The notes under the pieces are model-generated. The model was not told the origin of the DNA and did no database searches. It was given only the letters and a program-made list of their open reading frames with translations. From contig NZ_QBDT01000001.1 of the NCBI RefSeq assembly GCF_004124325.1, positions 5,890,001 through 5,954,000 of the forward strand: 64,000 bases of DNA, given 5' to 3'. The position numbers and the translations under genes were made by a program. Each line of letters opens with the position of its first letter. Within the stretch, counting starts at the first letter, position 1. Source of the DNA: Streptomyces sp. L2. GTDB lineage: Bacteria > Actinomycetota > Actinomycetes > Streptomycetales > Streptomycetaceae. This document shows positions 7,813-17,300 of the stretch, piece by piece.

Positions 7813-8445
7813 ATGGGTCGACCGGTGGAGCGCGCGTCTGGAGCAACGGCAGGGTCCGAGCTTCCGCCGGGGCAGCGACTCCAGCGCGGCTGGCCGGTCA
7901 CGCACTACGGACCCGTCCCGAAGTTCCGCCCCGAGCGCTGGGAGTTCCGGGTCTTCGGCGCCACCGCCGACGGCGACAAGCACACCTGGAACCACGAGGA
8001 GTTCACGGCGCTGCCGTACACCACCGTCACGGCCGATCTGCACTGCGTGACGAAGTTCAGCATGGTCGGCGCGGAGTGGGGCGGCATCCCCGCCCGGACC
8101 GTCCTGGAGCTGGCCCCGCCGGCCCCCGACGCCACCCATGTGATGGTGTGGGCCGAGTACGGCTTCAGCTCCAACCTGCGCCTGTCGGACTTCGCCTCCG
8201 ACCGCGCGATCTTCGCCACCCACAAGGACGGCGAACTCCTCACCGCCGAGCACGGCTTCCCGGTCCGCCTGATCGTGCCGCACCTGTACGCCTGGAAGGG
8301 CCCCAAGTGGATCCGGGGCGTGGAGTACATGACCGCCGACCGCCGCGGCTTCTGGGAGGAACGCGGCTACCACAACGTCGGCGACCCCTGGAAGGAACAG
8401 CGCTACTCCTACCAGGAGGAACCGGGCGAGGGCCCGGAGCTGTGA
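7813..8445 (+). CDS. Sulfite oxidase-like molybdopterin oxidoreductase
   Basis: A 210-residue protein of the oxidoreductase molybdopterin-binding superfamily (YedY/sulfite oxidase fold). I start at the ATG at 7813 with AGGA seven bases upstream; the in-frame ATG at 7744 lies too near the inverted repeat. The stretch TVTADLHCVTKFS holds the Cys expected to ligate Mo, and GWPVTHYG, GFSSNL and LIVPHLYAWKGPKW are family motifs. There is no Tat signal or haem domain, so it is a small cytoplasmic single-domain version. Its substrate is unknown. Confidence 0.82.
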   Translation: MGRPVERASGATAGSELPPGQRLQRGWPVTHYGPVPKFRPERWEFRVFGATADGDKHTWNHEEFTALPYTTVTADLHCVTKFSMVGAEWGGIPARTVLELAPPAPDATHVMVWAEYGFSSNLRLSDFASDRAIFATHKDGELLTAEHGFPVRLIVPHLYAWKGPKWIRGVEYMTADRRGFWEERGYHNVGDPWKEQRYSYQEEPGEGPEL

Positions 8446-8469
8446 CCAGCCACCGGACCGTGCGCCGGC

Positions 8470-9348
8470 TCAGCCGTCCCTGAGCCTCTTCAGCCGCTCC
8501 ACGTCCGCCGCGTGCCCCTCCTTGCCGCCGGGCGTCTCGATGACCAGCGGCACCCCGTCGGTGGCCGGGTGCGTCATCAGGGCCCGGAACGGCTCCTCGC
8601 CGATGTGGCCCGCGCCGATGTTCTCGTGGCGGTCCTTGTGCGCGCCGGCGACGTCCTTGGAGTCGTTGGCGTGGATCAGCTTCAGCCGGCCCTCGCCGAC
8701 GGTCCCGACCAGCAGGTCGAGGGTCTGGTGCATGCCGTGCGGGCCGGTCAGGTCGTGGCCGGCGGCGAAGATGTGGCAGGTGTCGAGGCAGACCCCCAGC
8801 TTGGGGTGGGCGTCCAGGGCCTCGAAGTACGGCCCGAAGTCCCAGGTGCGCGAACACAGCGAGGCGCCCTGGCCGGCCGTCGACTCCAGCAGCAGGAACG
8901 GGTCGTCGTCGTGGGTCAGCTCGTCCAGCAGCGGCAGCATGTGCTGCCGTACCTGCTTCAGCGCCACGTCCCGGTCCCGGCCGCCGGTCGCGCTCCCGGT
9001 GTGCACGACCACGCCCAGCGCGCCGATCTCGCGCCCGCGCCGCAGCGAGTGCCGCAGGGACTCCACCGACCGCTCGACCGTCGCCTCGGTGTGCGAGCCG
9101 AAGTTGATCAGATAGGGGGCGTGCACGTACGCCGGGACGCTCTCCTCGGCGCAGGCCGCGCGGAACGCCTCGTCCTGCCGGGGATTGCCCGCCGGCGTCG
9201 CCCAGCCGCGCGGATTGGCGACGAAGACCTGCACGGTCTCGGCCTTCAGCTCACGGGCGTACGACAGCCCCACGGAGTGCAGGCCACCGGCCACCGGGAC
9301 ATGACCGCCGACGGGGTTGCGGGGGAGGGGCGAGGGACTCGGGCTCAC
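8470..9348 (-). CDS. nfo: Deoxyribonuclease IV (AP endonuclease family 2)
   Basis: A 292-residue TIM-barrel endonuclease for base-excision repair; it cleaves 5' of abasic sites. The metal ligands are in the usual order: HAPYLINFGSH, VVVHTGS, LLLESTAGQG, VCLDTCHIFAAGHD, LIHANDSKD and LVIETPGG. The first 12 residues (Ser/Pro-rich) are not conserved, and translation could begin slightly later. The gene is convergent with the sulfite-oxidase-like gene and lies downstream of, and co-oriented with, the PASTA kinase, from which a hairpin separates it. Confidence 0.9.
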   Translation of the reverse strand: MSPSPSPLPRNPVGGHVPVAGGLHSVGLSYARELKAETVQVFVANPRGWATPAGNPRQDEAFRAACAEESVPAYVHAPYLINFGSHTEATVERSVESLRHSLRRGREIGALGVVVHTGSATGGRDRDVALKQVRQHMLPLLDELTHDDDPFLLLESTAGQGASLCSRTWDFGPYFEALDAHPKLGVCLDTCHIFAAGHDLTGPHGMHQTLDLLVGTVGEGRLKLIHANDSKDVAGAHKDRHENIGAGHIGEEPFRALMTHPATDGVPLVIETPGGKEGHAADVERLKRLRDG

Positions 9349-9391
9349 CCGTTCAGGGTGTCATGCCCGCACCGGCCGCCGGACCTCCGCT

Positions 9392-9413
9392 CCCGGTGAC
9401 GCCGGTCACCGGG
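9392..9413 (-). terminator. Hairpin after PASTA kinase gene
   Basis: CCCGGTGAC (9392-9400) and GTCACCGGG (9405-9413) form a 9-bp stem with a 4-base loop directly after the kinase stop. It separates the kinase from nfo, the next gene on the minus strand. Confidence 0.6.
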
Positions 9414-9428
9414 CGGTGATCGTGATCG

Positions 9429-11351
9429 TCACCGGATGGTGATCGTGATCGTCGACCCCTTGGGCGCGGTGTCGCCGCCCTCCACCGACTGCTTCTTCAC
9501 GGTGTCGCCGAACAGCCCGAGCAGCCCCCGGTCCTCGTCCACCTTGAAGCCGGCGCCCTCCAGCGCCTTGTGCGCGTCGTCCACGCTGTCCCCGGTCACG
9601 TCGGGCACCTCGACCATCTCCGGGCCCTTGGACAGGGTCAGCGTCACCGTGTCGCCCTCGGCGGCCTGGCTGCCGTCCCCCGGGCTCTGCCGGGCGACCT
9701 GGCCCTTGTCGTACTCGGAGTTGACCCGGTCGGGCGCGACCTTCACCTTCAGGCCGGCGTCCGTGAGGTCCTGCCGGGCGCTGTCCAGGTCCTCGCCGGT
9801 GACGTCCGGCACGTCGACCGGGCTGCCCTTGCTCACGGTGATCGCGATGGCCGACCCGGAGTGCCGCTTGGTGCCGGCCCCCGGGGTCGTACCGATCACG
9901 GACCCCTTGGCGACGTCGTCGCTGAACTCGCGGCTGACCATGCCAGGCTCCAGCCCGTCCGCCTTCAGCCGGGCCCGCGCCTTGTCCAGCGGCTGGCCCG
10001 CCACGTCCGGCACGTTCACCGTCTCCGGGCCGAGCGAGACGACCAGGGTCACCGAGTCGTTGTCCCGGATGCGGGCGCCCGGACCCGGGTCGGTCCGGAC
10101 GACCTTGCCCCGGTCGACCGTGTCGCTGTACTCCCGCTTGACCTGCTTCACGTCCAGCCCCGCCGCGTGCAGCCGCTGCCTGGCCTGCGCCTCGGTCCTC
10201 GTCAGCAGCGGCGGGACCTTCGTGAACTGCCCCGAGTTGATGTACCAGACCCCGGCGCCCACACCGAACACGACCAGCACGGCGGCGAGGACGGTCACCA
10301 CCAGCCGCCGCGACCGGCCCCGCCGGCGCTCGGGGACGGGCGGCGTCGCGAGCCGGGTGGTGTGGTCGGCGCCCGCGTCCCCGTCGTCGTCATTGACCGG
10401 GAGGGGCCGGGGCACGGTCAGCGAGCGCGGAATGACGCTCGTCCGGTCCTCGGCGTTGTCGTGGCCGTCGGTGAGCGCCTGCGGCGGCAGGGCGTCCAGC
10501 TGCTCGGCGCTGAGCGCCGCACGCGTCCGCAGCACCTGGCCGAGCAGCGCCGCCGCGTCCTGCGGCCGGCCCTCGGGGGTGCGCGCGGTGGCCGACGCGA
10601 CCAGCTCGTCCAGCCCGCCGGCCAGCCCCGGCACCAGGGCGGAGGGCGGCGGCACGTCCTCGTGGATGTGCTTGTAGAGGATCTGCGCGGGGGAGTCCCC
10701 GGAGTGCGGCTTGTCGCCGGTCAGCATCTCGTAGAGCACGACCCCGCACGCGTACACGTCCACGCGCGGGTCGGCGGTGCCCTGCTCGATCTGCTCGGGC
10801 GCGAGGTAGGAGACGGTGCCGAGGACGGCGCCCGTGGTGCTGGTGACGGTGTCCACCGAGCGGACCAGGCCGAAGTCGGCGACCTTGACCCGGCCGTCGT
10901 CCCCTATCAGCACGTTCTCGGGCTTCATGTCCCGGTGCACGAACCCGGCCCGGTGCGCGGCGCCGAGCGCGGCCAGCACGGGCTCCAGGATGTCCAGCGC
11001 GGCCCGGGGCTGCAGCGCGCCGCGCTCGCGCAGCACGTCCCGCAGGGTGCAGCCGGCGATGTACTCCATCGCCAGGTACACGTACGACCCGTCGGTCCCC
11101 TGGTCGAAGACCTGCACCACATTGGGATGGGCCAGCCGGGCGACCGACTTGGCCTCCCGGATGAACCGCTCCACGAACGAGCCGTCGGCCGCGAGCGTCG
11201 GATGCATCACCTTGAGCGCGAGGACCCGGTCGAGGCGGGTGTCCAGGGCCCGGTAGACCGTGGCCATCCCGCCGACGGCGATCCGCGCGTCGACGCGATA
11301 CCGGCCGTCGAGCACCTGCCCGACGAGGGGGTCCTGAAGGGTCGTATCCAC
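9429..11351 (-). CDS. Ser/Thr protein kinase with four PASTA domains (PknB type)
   Basis: A 640-residue receptor kinase. The N-terminal kinase domain (about 14-275) has the Gly loop (VGGMATVYRA), catalytic Lys (VLALKVM), HRDMKPENV and DFGLVR, then SYLAPEQ. A Pro/Arg-rich juxtamembrane linker leads to one transmembrane helix near residues 347-370 (TVLAAVLVVFGVGAGVWYI). Four extracellular PASTA repeats run to the C-terminus, each opening with a 'VPDVTG'-like motif. PASTA repeats bind muropeptide or lipid II, so the kinase probably senses wall growth. Several dcw-encoded proteins (DivIVA, FtsZ, SepF) are plausible substrates, but only by inference. The last eight codons are duplicated after the stop. 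Confidence 0.93.
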   Translation of the reverse strand: MDTTLQDPLVGQVLDGRYRVDARIAVGGMATVYRALDTRLDRVLALKVMHPTLAADGSFVERFIREAKSVARLAHPNVVQVFDQGTDGSYVYLAMEYIAGCTLRDVLRERGALQPRAALDILEPVLAALGAAHRAGFVHRDMKPENVLIGDDGRVKVADFGLVRSVDTVTSTTGAVLGTVSYLAPEQIEQGTADPRVDVYACGVVLYEMLTGDKPHSGDSPAQILYKHIHEDVPPPSALVPGLAGGLDELVASATARTPEGRPQDAAALLGQVLRTRAALSAEQLDALPPQALTDGHDNAEDRTSVIPRSLTVPRPLPVNDDDGDAGADHTTRLATPPVPERRRGRSRRLVVTVLAAVLVVFGVGAGVWYINSGQFTKVPPLLTRTEAQARQRLHAAGLDVKQVKREYSDTVDRGKVVRTDPGPGARIRDNDSVTLVVSLGPETVNVPDVAGQPLDKARARLKADGLEPGMVSREFSDDVAKGSVIGTTPGAGTKRHSGSAIAITVSKGSPVDVPDVTGEDLDSARQDLTDAGLKVKVAPDRVNSEYDKGQVARQSPGDGSQAAEGDTVTLTLSKGPEMVEVPDVTGDSVDDAHKALEGAGFKVDEDRGLLGLFGDTVKKQSVEGGDTAPKGSTITITIR

Positions 11352-12099
11352 CCGGCGAGTCTACGAGCCCCCACCGCCCCCACACCCCGCCCCACCACCC
11401 CCACCCCCCGACTGCAGCCGACCTGTAACGCACCCCACACACCCCCAGCACGCGGGAGGGGCCGTCGGAGACCACGCAAGCCGCCACGTCCGAACAGCGA
11501 CCACATGACGGCCTTTCCTGCAGGAAGACGGTCTGGCACCTGAAGGGTCCCCCGGGCGGTCGGCCAGCCGAGAGGCCCCGCACGCAGACCCGGCCCCAGG
11601 CCGTGCCTGTCAAGGCGGCACACCCCCTCCGTCCGGGGGAAGCACAGCTCTCTTCGTCGGAGCACCTCACTCCGCCTGTGCGCAGTGGCCATGGCGACGC
11701 GCGCACGGGCGGCCGCCCCGTCACCACCTTCCGGCTCGACGTCGCCCGGCAACGCCGTCCACTCGACACCCACACCGGGCGGCCGCAGCCACACATACCC
11801 GTCGAGGTGATCCATGACGATCCCGCGCCGCTGCGGACGTGTGTCCTAGGCGGCCGGCCGATGGCAAGGCGGGGAATGGCGGGGCGACTCAACTGTGCCT
11901 CCTGGGCGGTGTCCGTATCTCGCCGTTCAGCGTCACGGCCCGCACCCACCGCAGACCAGGGTGAAGCTGTTCCGAGTGCGCATCCGGAACACCGCCCACC
12001 TGCCCCCTTTCACATTCCGCACCCACACTGTCACCGAACGCGACTACCGTGAACGGCAGATGACGTCCCCTCAGGGACGCGGAACGACCAGGGGGCCTC
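11352..12099. other. 748-base stretch without an assignable gene
   Basis: No frame gives a recognisable protein. The longest candidates are a plus-strand frame at 11603-12052 and a minus-strand frame entering at 11815. The minus frame begins with about 45 codons of gene-like third-position G/C (MDHLDGYVWLRPPGVGVEW) and then loses that character, so it could be the remnant of a small gene. Bases 11390-11420 are C-rich (ACCCCCACCCCCC). The kinase promoter must lie within the first few hundred bases. Confidence 0.4.
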
Positions 12100-12948
12100 A
12101 TGACCCAACCCGCCCGCGACCTCAACCCCGCCCGCTCGGCCCGCGAGCTCTACGGCGTCGAACTCCACCGCCAACGCGAGCTCGCCGGCCTCTCCCTGGA
12201 CCGCCTGTCGGACATCGTCAACTACAGCAAGACCCACGTGCACGGCGTGGAGACGGGCGAACGGCTCCCCCTGCCCCCGATCTCGGAATAGCTGGACCTG
12301 GCCTTCGGCACGGGCGAGTTGTTCCAGGGGCTGTGGGGGACGGTGAAGAGGGAGCACACGGCTCATCGGTTCGATCATTGCCTGGAGTTGGAGGTGCGGG
12401 CGGCGCGGATCCAGGCGTTCGGGGCGAGCCTCATCCCGGGGCTGCCGCAAACGAAGGCGTATATGCGGGAGTTGTTTCTGCGAGCCGATCCAGGAAGGAC
12501 CCCGCAGGAGATCGACGGCCTGGTAGCGGCCCGTCTGGGCCGTCAGGAGATCCTGCGACGCGACTGCCCACCGGACTTCTGGTGGATCCTCGGCGAGGCG
12601 ACCCTCCGGCAGGCCGTGGGTGGGCCGGCAGTGATGCGTGAACAACTCACCTCGCTCCTGCCCCTGGTGTACGGGCGCCACACAACGATCCAGGTGGCTC
12701 CGTTCCAGTTGGGCGCCTGCGCCTTGATGAACGGCACCCTCATCATGCTCACGCTCCCGGACAACTCCACGACCGTGTACCACGAAGGGCCCTGGAACGG
12801 GGAGATCTACGACGACCAGGAGACCGTCCGCCGCTGTATGCGAGAGTACGATCGGATGAAGGCCTGCGCCCTCTCTCCACATGAGCCGGCGGCGTTGATC
12901 GAAGCAGCGATGGAGACATACGAGCCATGCGAGTCACCCGGGACCTGA
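12100..12948 (+). pseudogene. XRE/DUF5753 regulator interrupted by one in-frame TAG
   Basis: The frame is open for 282 codons except for TAG at 12289-12291. Before it lies a Streptomyces-type XRE helix-turn-helix (residues 14-60; ELAGLSLDRLSDIVNYSKTH, then VETGER). After it lies a complete DUF5753 ligand-binding-like domain (FQGLWGTVKREH, IPGLPQTKAYMREL, VYHEGPWNGEIYDD). Intact relatives read straight through the position of the stop (LPPI..-LDLAFGTGELFQGLW). It is followed by its usual DUF397 partner, which it overlaps. Either the allele is dead or there is readthrough, restart or a sequencing error. A restart at 12319 would give a 209-residue protein without the DNA-binding domain. Confidence 0.82.
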
Positions 12949-13139
12949 ACATCGCCCGCTGGCGCAAGTCCTCCTACAGCGGAGGCCAGCAGGGCGCCGA
13001 ATGCATCGAGATCTCCGACGACTTCCCCGGCACTGTCATCCCCGTCCGAGACAGCAAGAACCCGACCGGCCCCGTCCTCCTGCTCGCCACCACCGCCTGG
13101 CGGCCGTTCGTCGGCGGTGTCGCTGACGGGACCCTGTAA
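12927..13139 (+). CDS. DUF397 domain protein
   Basis: A 70-residue DUF397 protein: ARWRKSSYSGGQQGAECIEI, a VRDSKNP core, then TAWRPFVGGV near the end. It overlaps the end of the XRE/DUF5753 frame by 22 bases. In Streptomyces these pairs (BldB/WhiJ-like sets) act as regulator plus small partner, often described as toxin-antitoxin-like. Because the regulator frame here carries a stop, this partner may be an orphan. GTTCCG and CGGAAC arms at 13143-13163 could be its terminator. Confidence 0.85.
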   Translation: MRVTRDLNIARWRKSSYSGGQQGAECIEISDDFPGTVIPVRDSKNPTGPVLLLATTAWRPFVGGVADGTL

Positions 13140-13215
13140 GTCGTTCCGGGACCCGTTCGGAACAAGGCTACCGACGACTCTCCGTACCGAAGCGCCGAGC
13201 AGCCCAGGCGCCCGT

Positions 13216-13561
13216 CCGTGGAGCCGATCTTCTAGTCGAAATCGGGAATGCGGACACTCGACCGGGAGCGGCGTTCCTCGGCCGCAAGATCGACTGACAG
13301 GTATCCCTCACCGTCTGAATGCTGACGACGTCGACGGCTCAGGGCACCAGCCCGATGTCGCATCCGCGCAGCTGCGCTGCCTCCCACATGGCCGACCCAA
13401 GGCCACCCGGAGCGGTCCCGTCCGGGGTCCTCGAACTTGCGGTCCACCTCTCGCCACGCGGGTCCGCAGGAGATGACGAAGCTGTCTCCGTCCGGTTCGA
13501 TCATCCAGGTGAAGTCCCCATCGTCCGGAGGGGCATCGAGGGGGCCGGAGAGATCACAGTC
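13216..13561 (-). pseudogene. Decayed partial duplicate of the downstream immunity-like gene
   Basis: Bases about 13216-13430 are a same-orientation copy of about 14125-14335, inside the intact gene at 13696-14355. The identical blocks are long and include the segments encoding EAAQLRGCD, VDVVS and VRIPDFD. This copy has Trp codons changed to stops at two places (GLVP-stop-AV; IPDFD-stop) and a one-base deletion after VDVVSI, so it cannot encode the protein. Joined upstream (13430-13561) is a different frame with good codon bias beginning MDCDLSGPLDAPPDDGDFTW, probably a fragment of another gene. Fragments like this are typical of immunity arrays behind polymorphic toxin genes. Confidence 0.75.
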
Positions 13562-13695
13562 CATTGTCAACGGAGTTTGAGCGGTGGGACGGTGGGGTGC
13601 GTCACGTGGGGCCACGGAGCCGGGACGCTCTTCACGGAGGAAGAAGCCCCGCCAGGGGTTGGCCGGCGGGGCTCGACCTCATCCATCTGTCGAGG

Positions 13696-14355
13696 TCACT
13701 CTTCTGCCAAGGCAGCTCGCAGGTAGGCGATCAGATCACCGCTCGGCACCTCGACCCAGTCGGCCTCGGGCACCTCGACGCGCCTGACCACGTATCGTTC
13801 CCCGTTCTCGTCGTACACCAGAACCCGACGGCTCCATGCGTCCATCGCCTTTACACGCAGGCGCACGGCACCGTGCGTGATGGTCGGGAACATGTTCCGC
13901 AGCACCTCGTCCGCACGGAGGCGGCGCAGGAGATTCCATTGGTTCCGGTTGAAGTCGGACGACAGGAGTCTGGTCCACTGCGAGGTTGTGGGCTCTCCGC
14001 GTTCGAGCGCCCCGACGAATTCGTCGAGCTCCAAGAACCCGAATCTCTCCGCCAGCTCGTCGAACGGTATGCCTTCCCACCATGCGGCGACCGCTTCCAC
14101 AAGCAGTCCGAGGTCATCCGTGGAGCCGATCTCCCAGTCGAAATCGGGGATGCGGACACTCAACAGGAAGCGGCGTTCCTCGGCCGCAAGATCGACCGAC
14201 AGAAAACCCCTCGTCGTTTCGATGCTGACGACGTCGACGGCCCACGGCGCCAGCCCTGTGTCGCATCCGCGCAGCTGTGCTGCCTCCCGCATGGCTGGCC
14301 CGAGGCCACCCGAGGCGGTCACGTCCGGGTACAAATCTTTCCCAGGGGCGTTCAT
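13696..14355 (-). CDS. Putative immunity protein for the adjacent toxin
   Basis: A 219-residue acidic protein with no signal or membrane segment. It begins 14 bases after the stop of the 1665-residue secreted protein, with GAGGGA overlapping that stop, so the two are co-transcribed. Features: VRIPDFDWEIGSTDDLG, a Trp-rich middle (EAVAAWWEGIPFDEL; NRNQWNLLRRLRADEVL), and a C-terminal part (NMFPTITHGAVRL, ERYVVRRVEVP) that reminds me of the Streptomyces DUF6193 family. Position, cytoplasmic character, acidity and the decayed duplicate next door all fit an immunity protein. The function is inferred from context, not from a named family. Confidence 0.65.
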   Translation of the reverse strand: MNAPGKDLYPDVTASGGLGPAMREAAQLRGCDTGLAPWAVDVVSIETTRGFLSVDLAAEERRFLLSVRIPDFDWEIGSTDDLGLLVEAVAAWWEGIPFDELAERFGFLELDEFVGALERGEPTTSQWTRLLSSDFNRNQWNLLRRLRADEVLRNMFPTITHGAVRLRVKAMDAWSRRVLVYDENGERYVVRRVEVPEADWVEVPSGDLIAYLRAALAEE

Positions 14356-14369
14356 GTTGGTTGGATCCC

Positions 14370-17300
14370 TCAGCAGTGGTGGCAGTAATTGAATTTCCCC
14401 CCGTCTACGGGGTCAAGCTTCCCCAGCTTTGTCAGATCCGGCGCGTCTATCTTTCTGAGCTCCACGGTGTCATCGGCGCCCGTCGGAAAATAGAACTTCA
14501 CCGAACTCCATGTGCGCTGACCATTGGCGACGGCTCTCGCGATCAAGGACATCTCATAGTCTGTTGCGGCTGCTCCGCCTTCACCACCCCTCAGGCCGCG
14601 CTCGGCGGCGGCCACGAAGTCTCCGTGCAGTTCCAGTCCCGTCATGTTGACGTGCAGCTCCACGTTCGGGTCGGCGATGGCCTTCCTCGCCAGTGCGGCG
14701 AAGTCCTCTGGGCGCGCGATGGAGAAGGTGGTGAACTTGTTCCCCGGAAGCCGAGCCCACGCGTCGAGCGCTCCATTTCTCTGCCACCCCAAGGCGACCT
14801 TGCAATTGTGAACAAGGACCGGGGTGGTGCCCGCGAGTACGAAGAACGTGTGCAGGTCGTCGACGGTGAGGTCGTAGACCGTGCGCGGAGTCAGGCCCGA
14901 GCGGTCGTGGAGGGCGGTCACCGGGTGGACGGAGCCGTCCGGTGTGCGCAGCCGGTCGCCGACGTGCAGGTCGGAAACCAGCGTCCACCCGCGGTCCACC
15001 ACGTAGAACTTGTGGCCGACGGTGCTGGCCAGCTTCCCTCCGCCGGCAACGGTAATGTCCACCAGCTGCTGGGTGTCGTGCTTGTAGGTGTCGGTCACCT
15101 GCCGCGTCTGGAGCCGGCCGGTGACCGGCTCCATGGCCGCGAGACGGTCCCCTACACCTACCTGGCTGATGGGCCGACGTGAGCCGTCCGCCATGAGCAC
15201 CTCGGTGTCGCCGGGGAAGCTGTTGACCTCGCAGGCTGTGCGAAACTCCTCGGAGATGCGCGCCGACCGCTCGATACCCGCCAACGCGTCCGCGTCGATA
15301 CGCAGCGTGCGTAGCGCCTTCAGCGCGTCGGCGACTCCGATGCCGGTGCGCATGGCGGCATCGACGGCGCGCACTGCTTCCGCGATCGGCCGGACGGCTT
15401 TGCCTGCCAACAGGCTGGCGACGTCGAAGGCGGCCCAGCCACATCCACCCCAGTTGCCTCCGCCGCCCGAGATCCTGAGCATCGAGCCGATCTTCTTGCC
15501 GCAGTCGATCCAACTGCCGAAGAGGATGTCGGTCGGATCGATGTCCGCGTTGAATTCCGCAATCGTGATGGTGTGCGTGACCTCTTTGGTCATCTCCTCG
15601 GACGGCTGCTGGCCGAGGTACACCGCCGACTCGGAGGGGCAGAGGTTGTACGCCGGGTTGAGGTCCTCCCCGGTGCACAGGTACAGGTTGAGGATCGCCT
15701 TGTAGGTGATCTTCGCAGTGACGGTGCAGTTGCCCTTGTAGGCGATCCTGCTCTTCCAGTCGTCGCAGGCCGACGTCTTGGAGAGGGTCTTCGGCTCGCC
15801 GACGTTCTCATAGTGGTCGACGACATAGAACACGTTGCCGATGTGGCCGGCCGAGTCGAGGATGGTGCCCGTCTGGATCTGCTTCCCGTTCCCCTTGTTC
15901 TGGGTCTCGGTGGCGGCGTCTTGTGCTTCCTTGGCGTACTTGTTCGCGTCCTTGGCTGCCTGTTCGGCCTCTGTTGCGGCGGTGTCTGCTCGGTCGGCTG
16001 CGGAGCGGGCGTCCTTGGCGTCCTGTTGGGCCTGGGCTGCTGCGGTGCGGGCGGCGGAGGCGTCGAGTTCGGCGGTGTCGGCGGAGTCGCGGGCGTCTTT
16101 GGCGTAGCCCTCGGCCTTGCCGGCGGCCTTGTCGGCTGCGTCGGCGTCGTCGGTGGCTTGTTGGTCGTAGGTGATGGTGCGGGCCAGGGCGGCTGCTGCT
16201 TTGGAGGCCGCGGTGGCGGCGTCGGCCGCGTAGGTCAGGGCGTCCTTGGAGTAGGTGAGGGCGTCGGCGGCGTATCGGGCGGCGTTGGCCGCGTGCTGGT
16301 AGGCCTCCTTGGCGTCTCCCTTCGCCTGGTCGGCGAGGTTCTTGGCGGCGTCGGCCTCGGCCGTGGCGTTCTTGGCGTGGGCGTCGGCGACGGCTTGCTG
16401 CTGTTCGGCGATCGTCTTGGATGCCTGTCCGGTGAGGACGACCAGGCCGGCGGCGGAGTCGGTGGTGATGTAGGGGGAGCCGAGCTGGACGGCGTCGTTG
16501 GCCGGGGCGGCGACTTGCTGTGCCGACGTGCCGGCGTCCACGGCGGCCTGGGCGGTGACGTGGGCGTAGCCGACGGCTTTCGCCGCGGCCGCGACCGCGT
16601 TGCCGGCTTCCTGGTCCGCCTGGTCCGCCTGGGTTTTGGCGTCCTTGGCGTGTCCTTCGGCCTCGTTCGCGAGTTTGACGGCTGTTTTTGCCTGGGAGGA
16701 GGCGTCCTGGGAGGCTTTGATGGCGTCGGCGGCGGCGCTGGTCGCGGTTTTCACGTCCGCGTCGGCCTTGAGTTTGTCGGCCTGGGCGGCGTCGGCGTCG
16801 GAGCGGGCGCGTTTGGCGGCTGCTTCGGCGCGGGTGGCCGCGGCGTCGGCGTCGGCTGCCGCCTTGGTGGCGGCGTCGGCCGCGGACTGGGCCTTGGTCG
16901 CTGCGGTTTCGGCGTCGTCGGCGTGCTGGTCGGCGTCGTTGGCGGCGGTGCGGGCGGCGTCGGCCGCGTCGCCGGAGTCCAGTGAGTCGGCGTAGGCGTC
17001 CTTGGCGTCGGCCTTGGCGCGGGCGGCGTTGGCCTTCTGTTTGGCGTCCCAGGCGTCGTCGCGTTTGTCCCTGGCGTCGCCGGCGGCCTTGACCGCGTCG
17101 TCGCGCTTGGAGCCGGCCGTCTTCTCCGCGGCCTCCGCCTTGTCCTTGGCGTCCTTGGCCTTCGTCGCCTCGGACAGGGCCGTCGTCTTGTCGGTGGCGG
17201 CTTCCGCCTGTTTCGCGGCGGCGGTCTCCTTCGCCGCCTTGGCGGTCTTCTCCTCGGCCTCGGCGTCGAGGCGCCGGGCGTGGGCGTCGGCGGCGGCCGC

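Noticed and set aside
11603..12052. 149-codon plus-strand frame upstream of the XRE gene
   Set aside because: No recognisable domain, Arg/Pro/His-rich composition typical of a shadow, no ribosome site.
13232..13615. 127-codon minus-strand frame as an intact gene
   Set aside because: Its C-terminal half reads the duplicated immunity segment partly in the wrong frame; the duplicate carries stops and a deletion.
15573..16985. Long Gly/Val-rich plus-strand frame antisense to the toxin coiled coil
   Set aside because: It is the complement of Ala/Asp/Lys codons of the coiled coil; composition is explained by the real gene and there is no ribosome site or domain.
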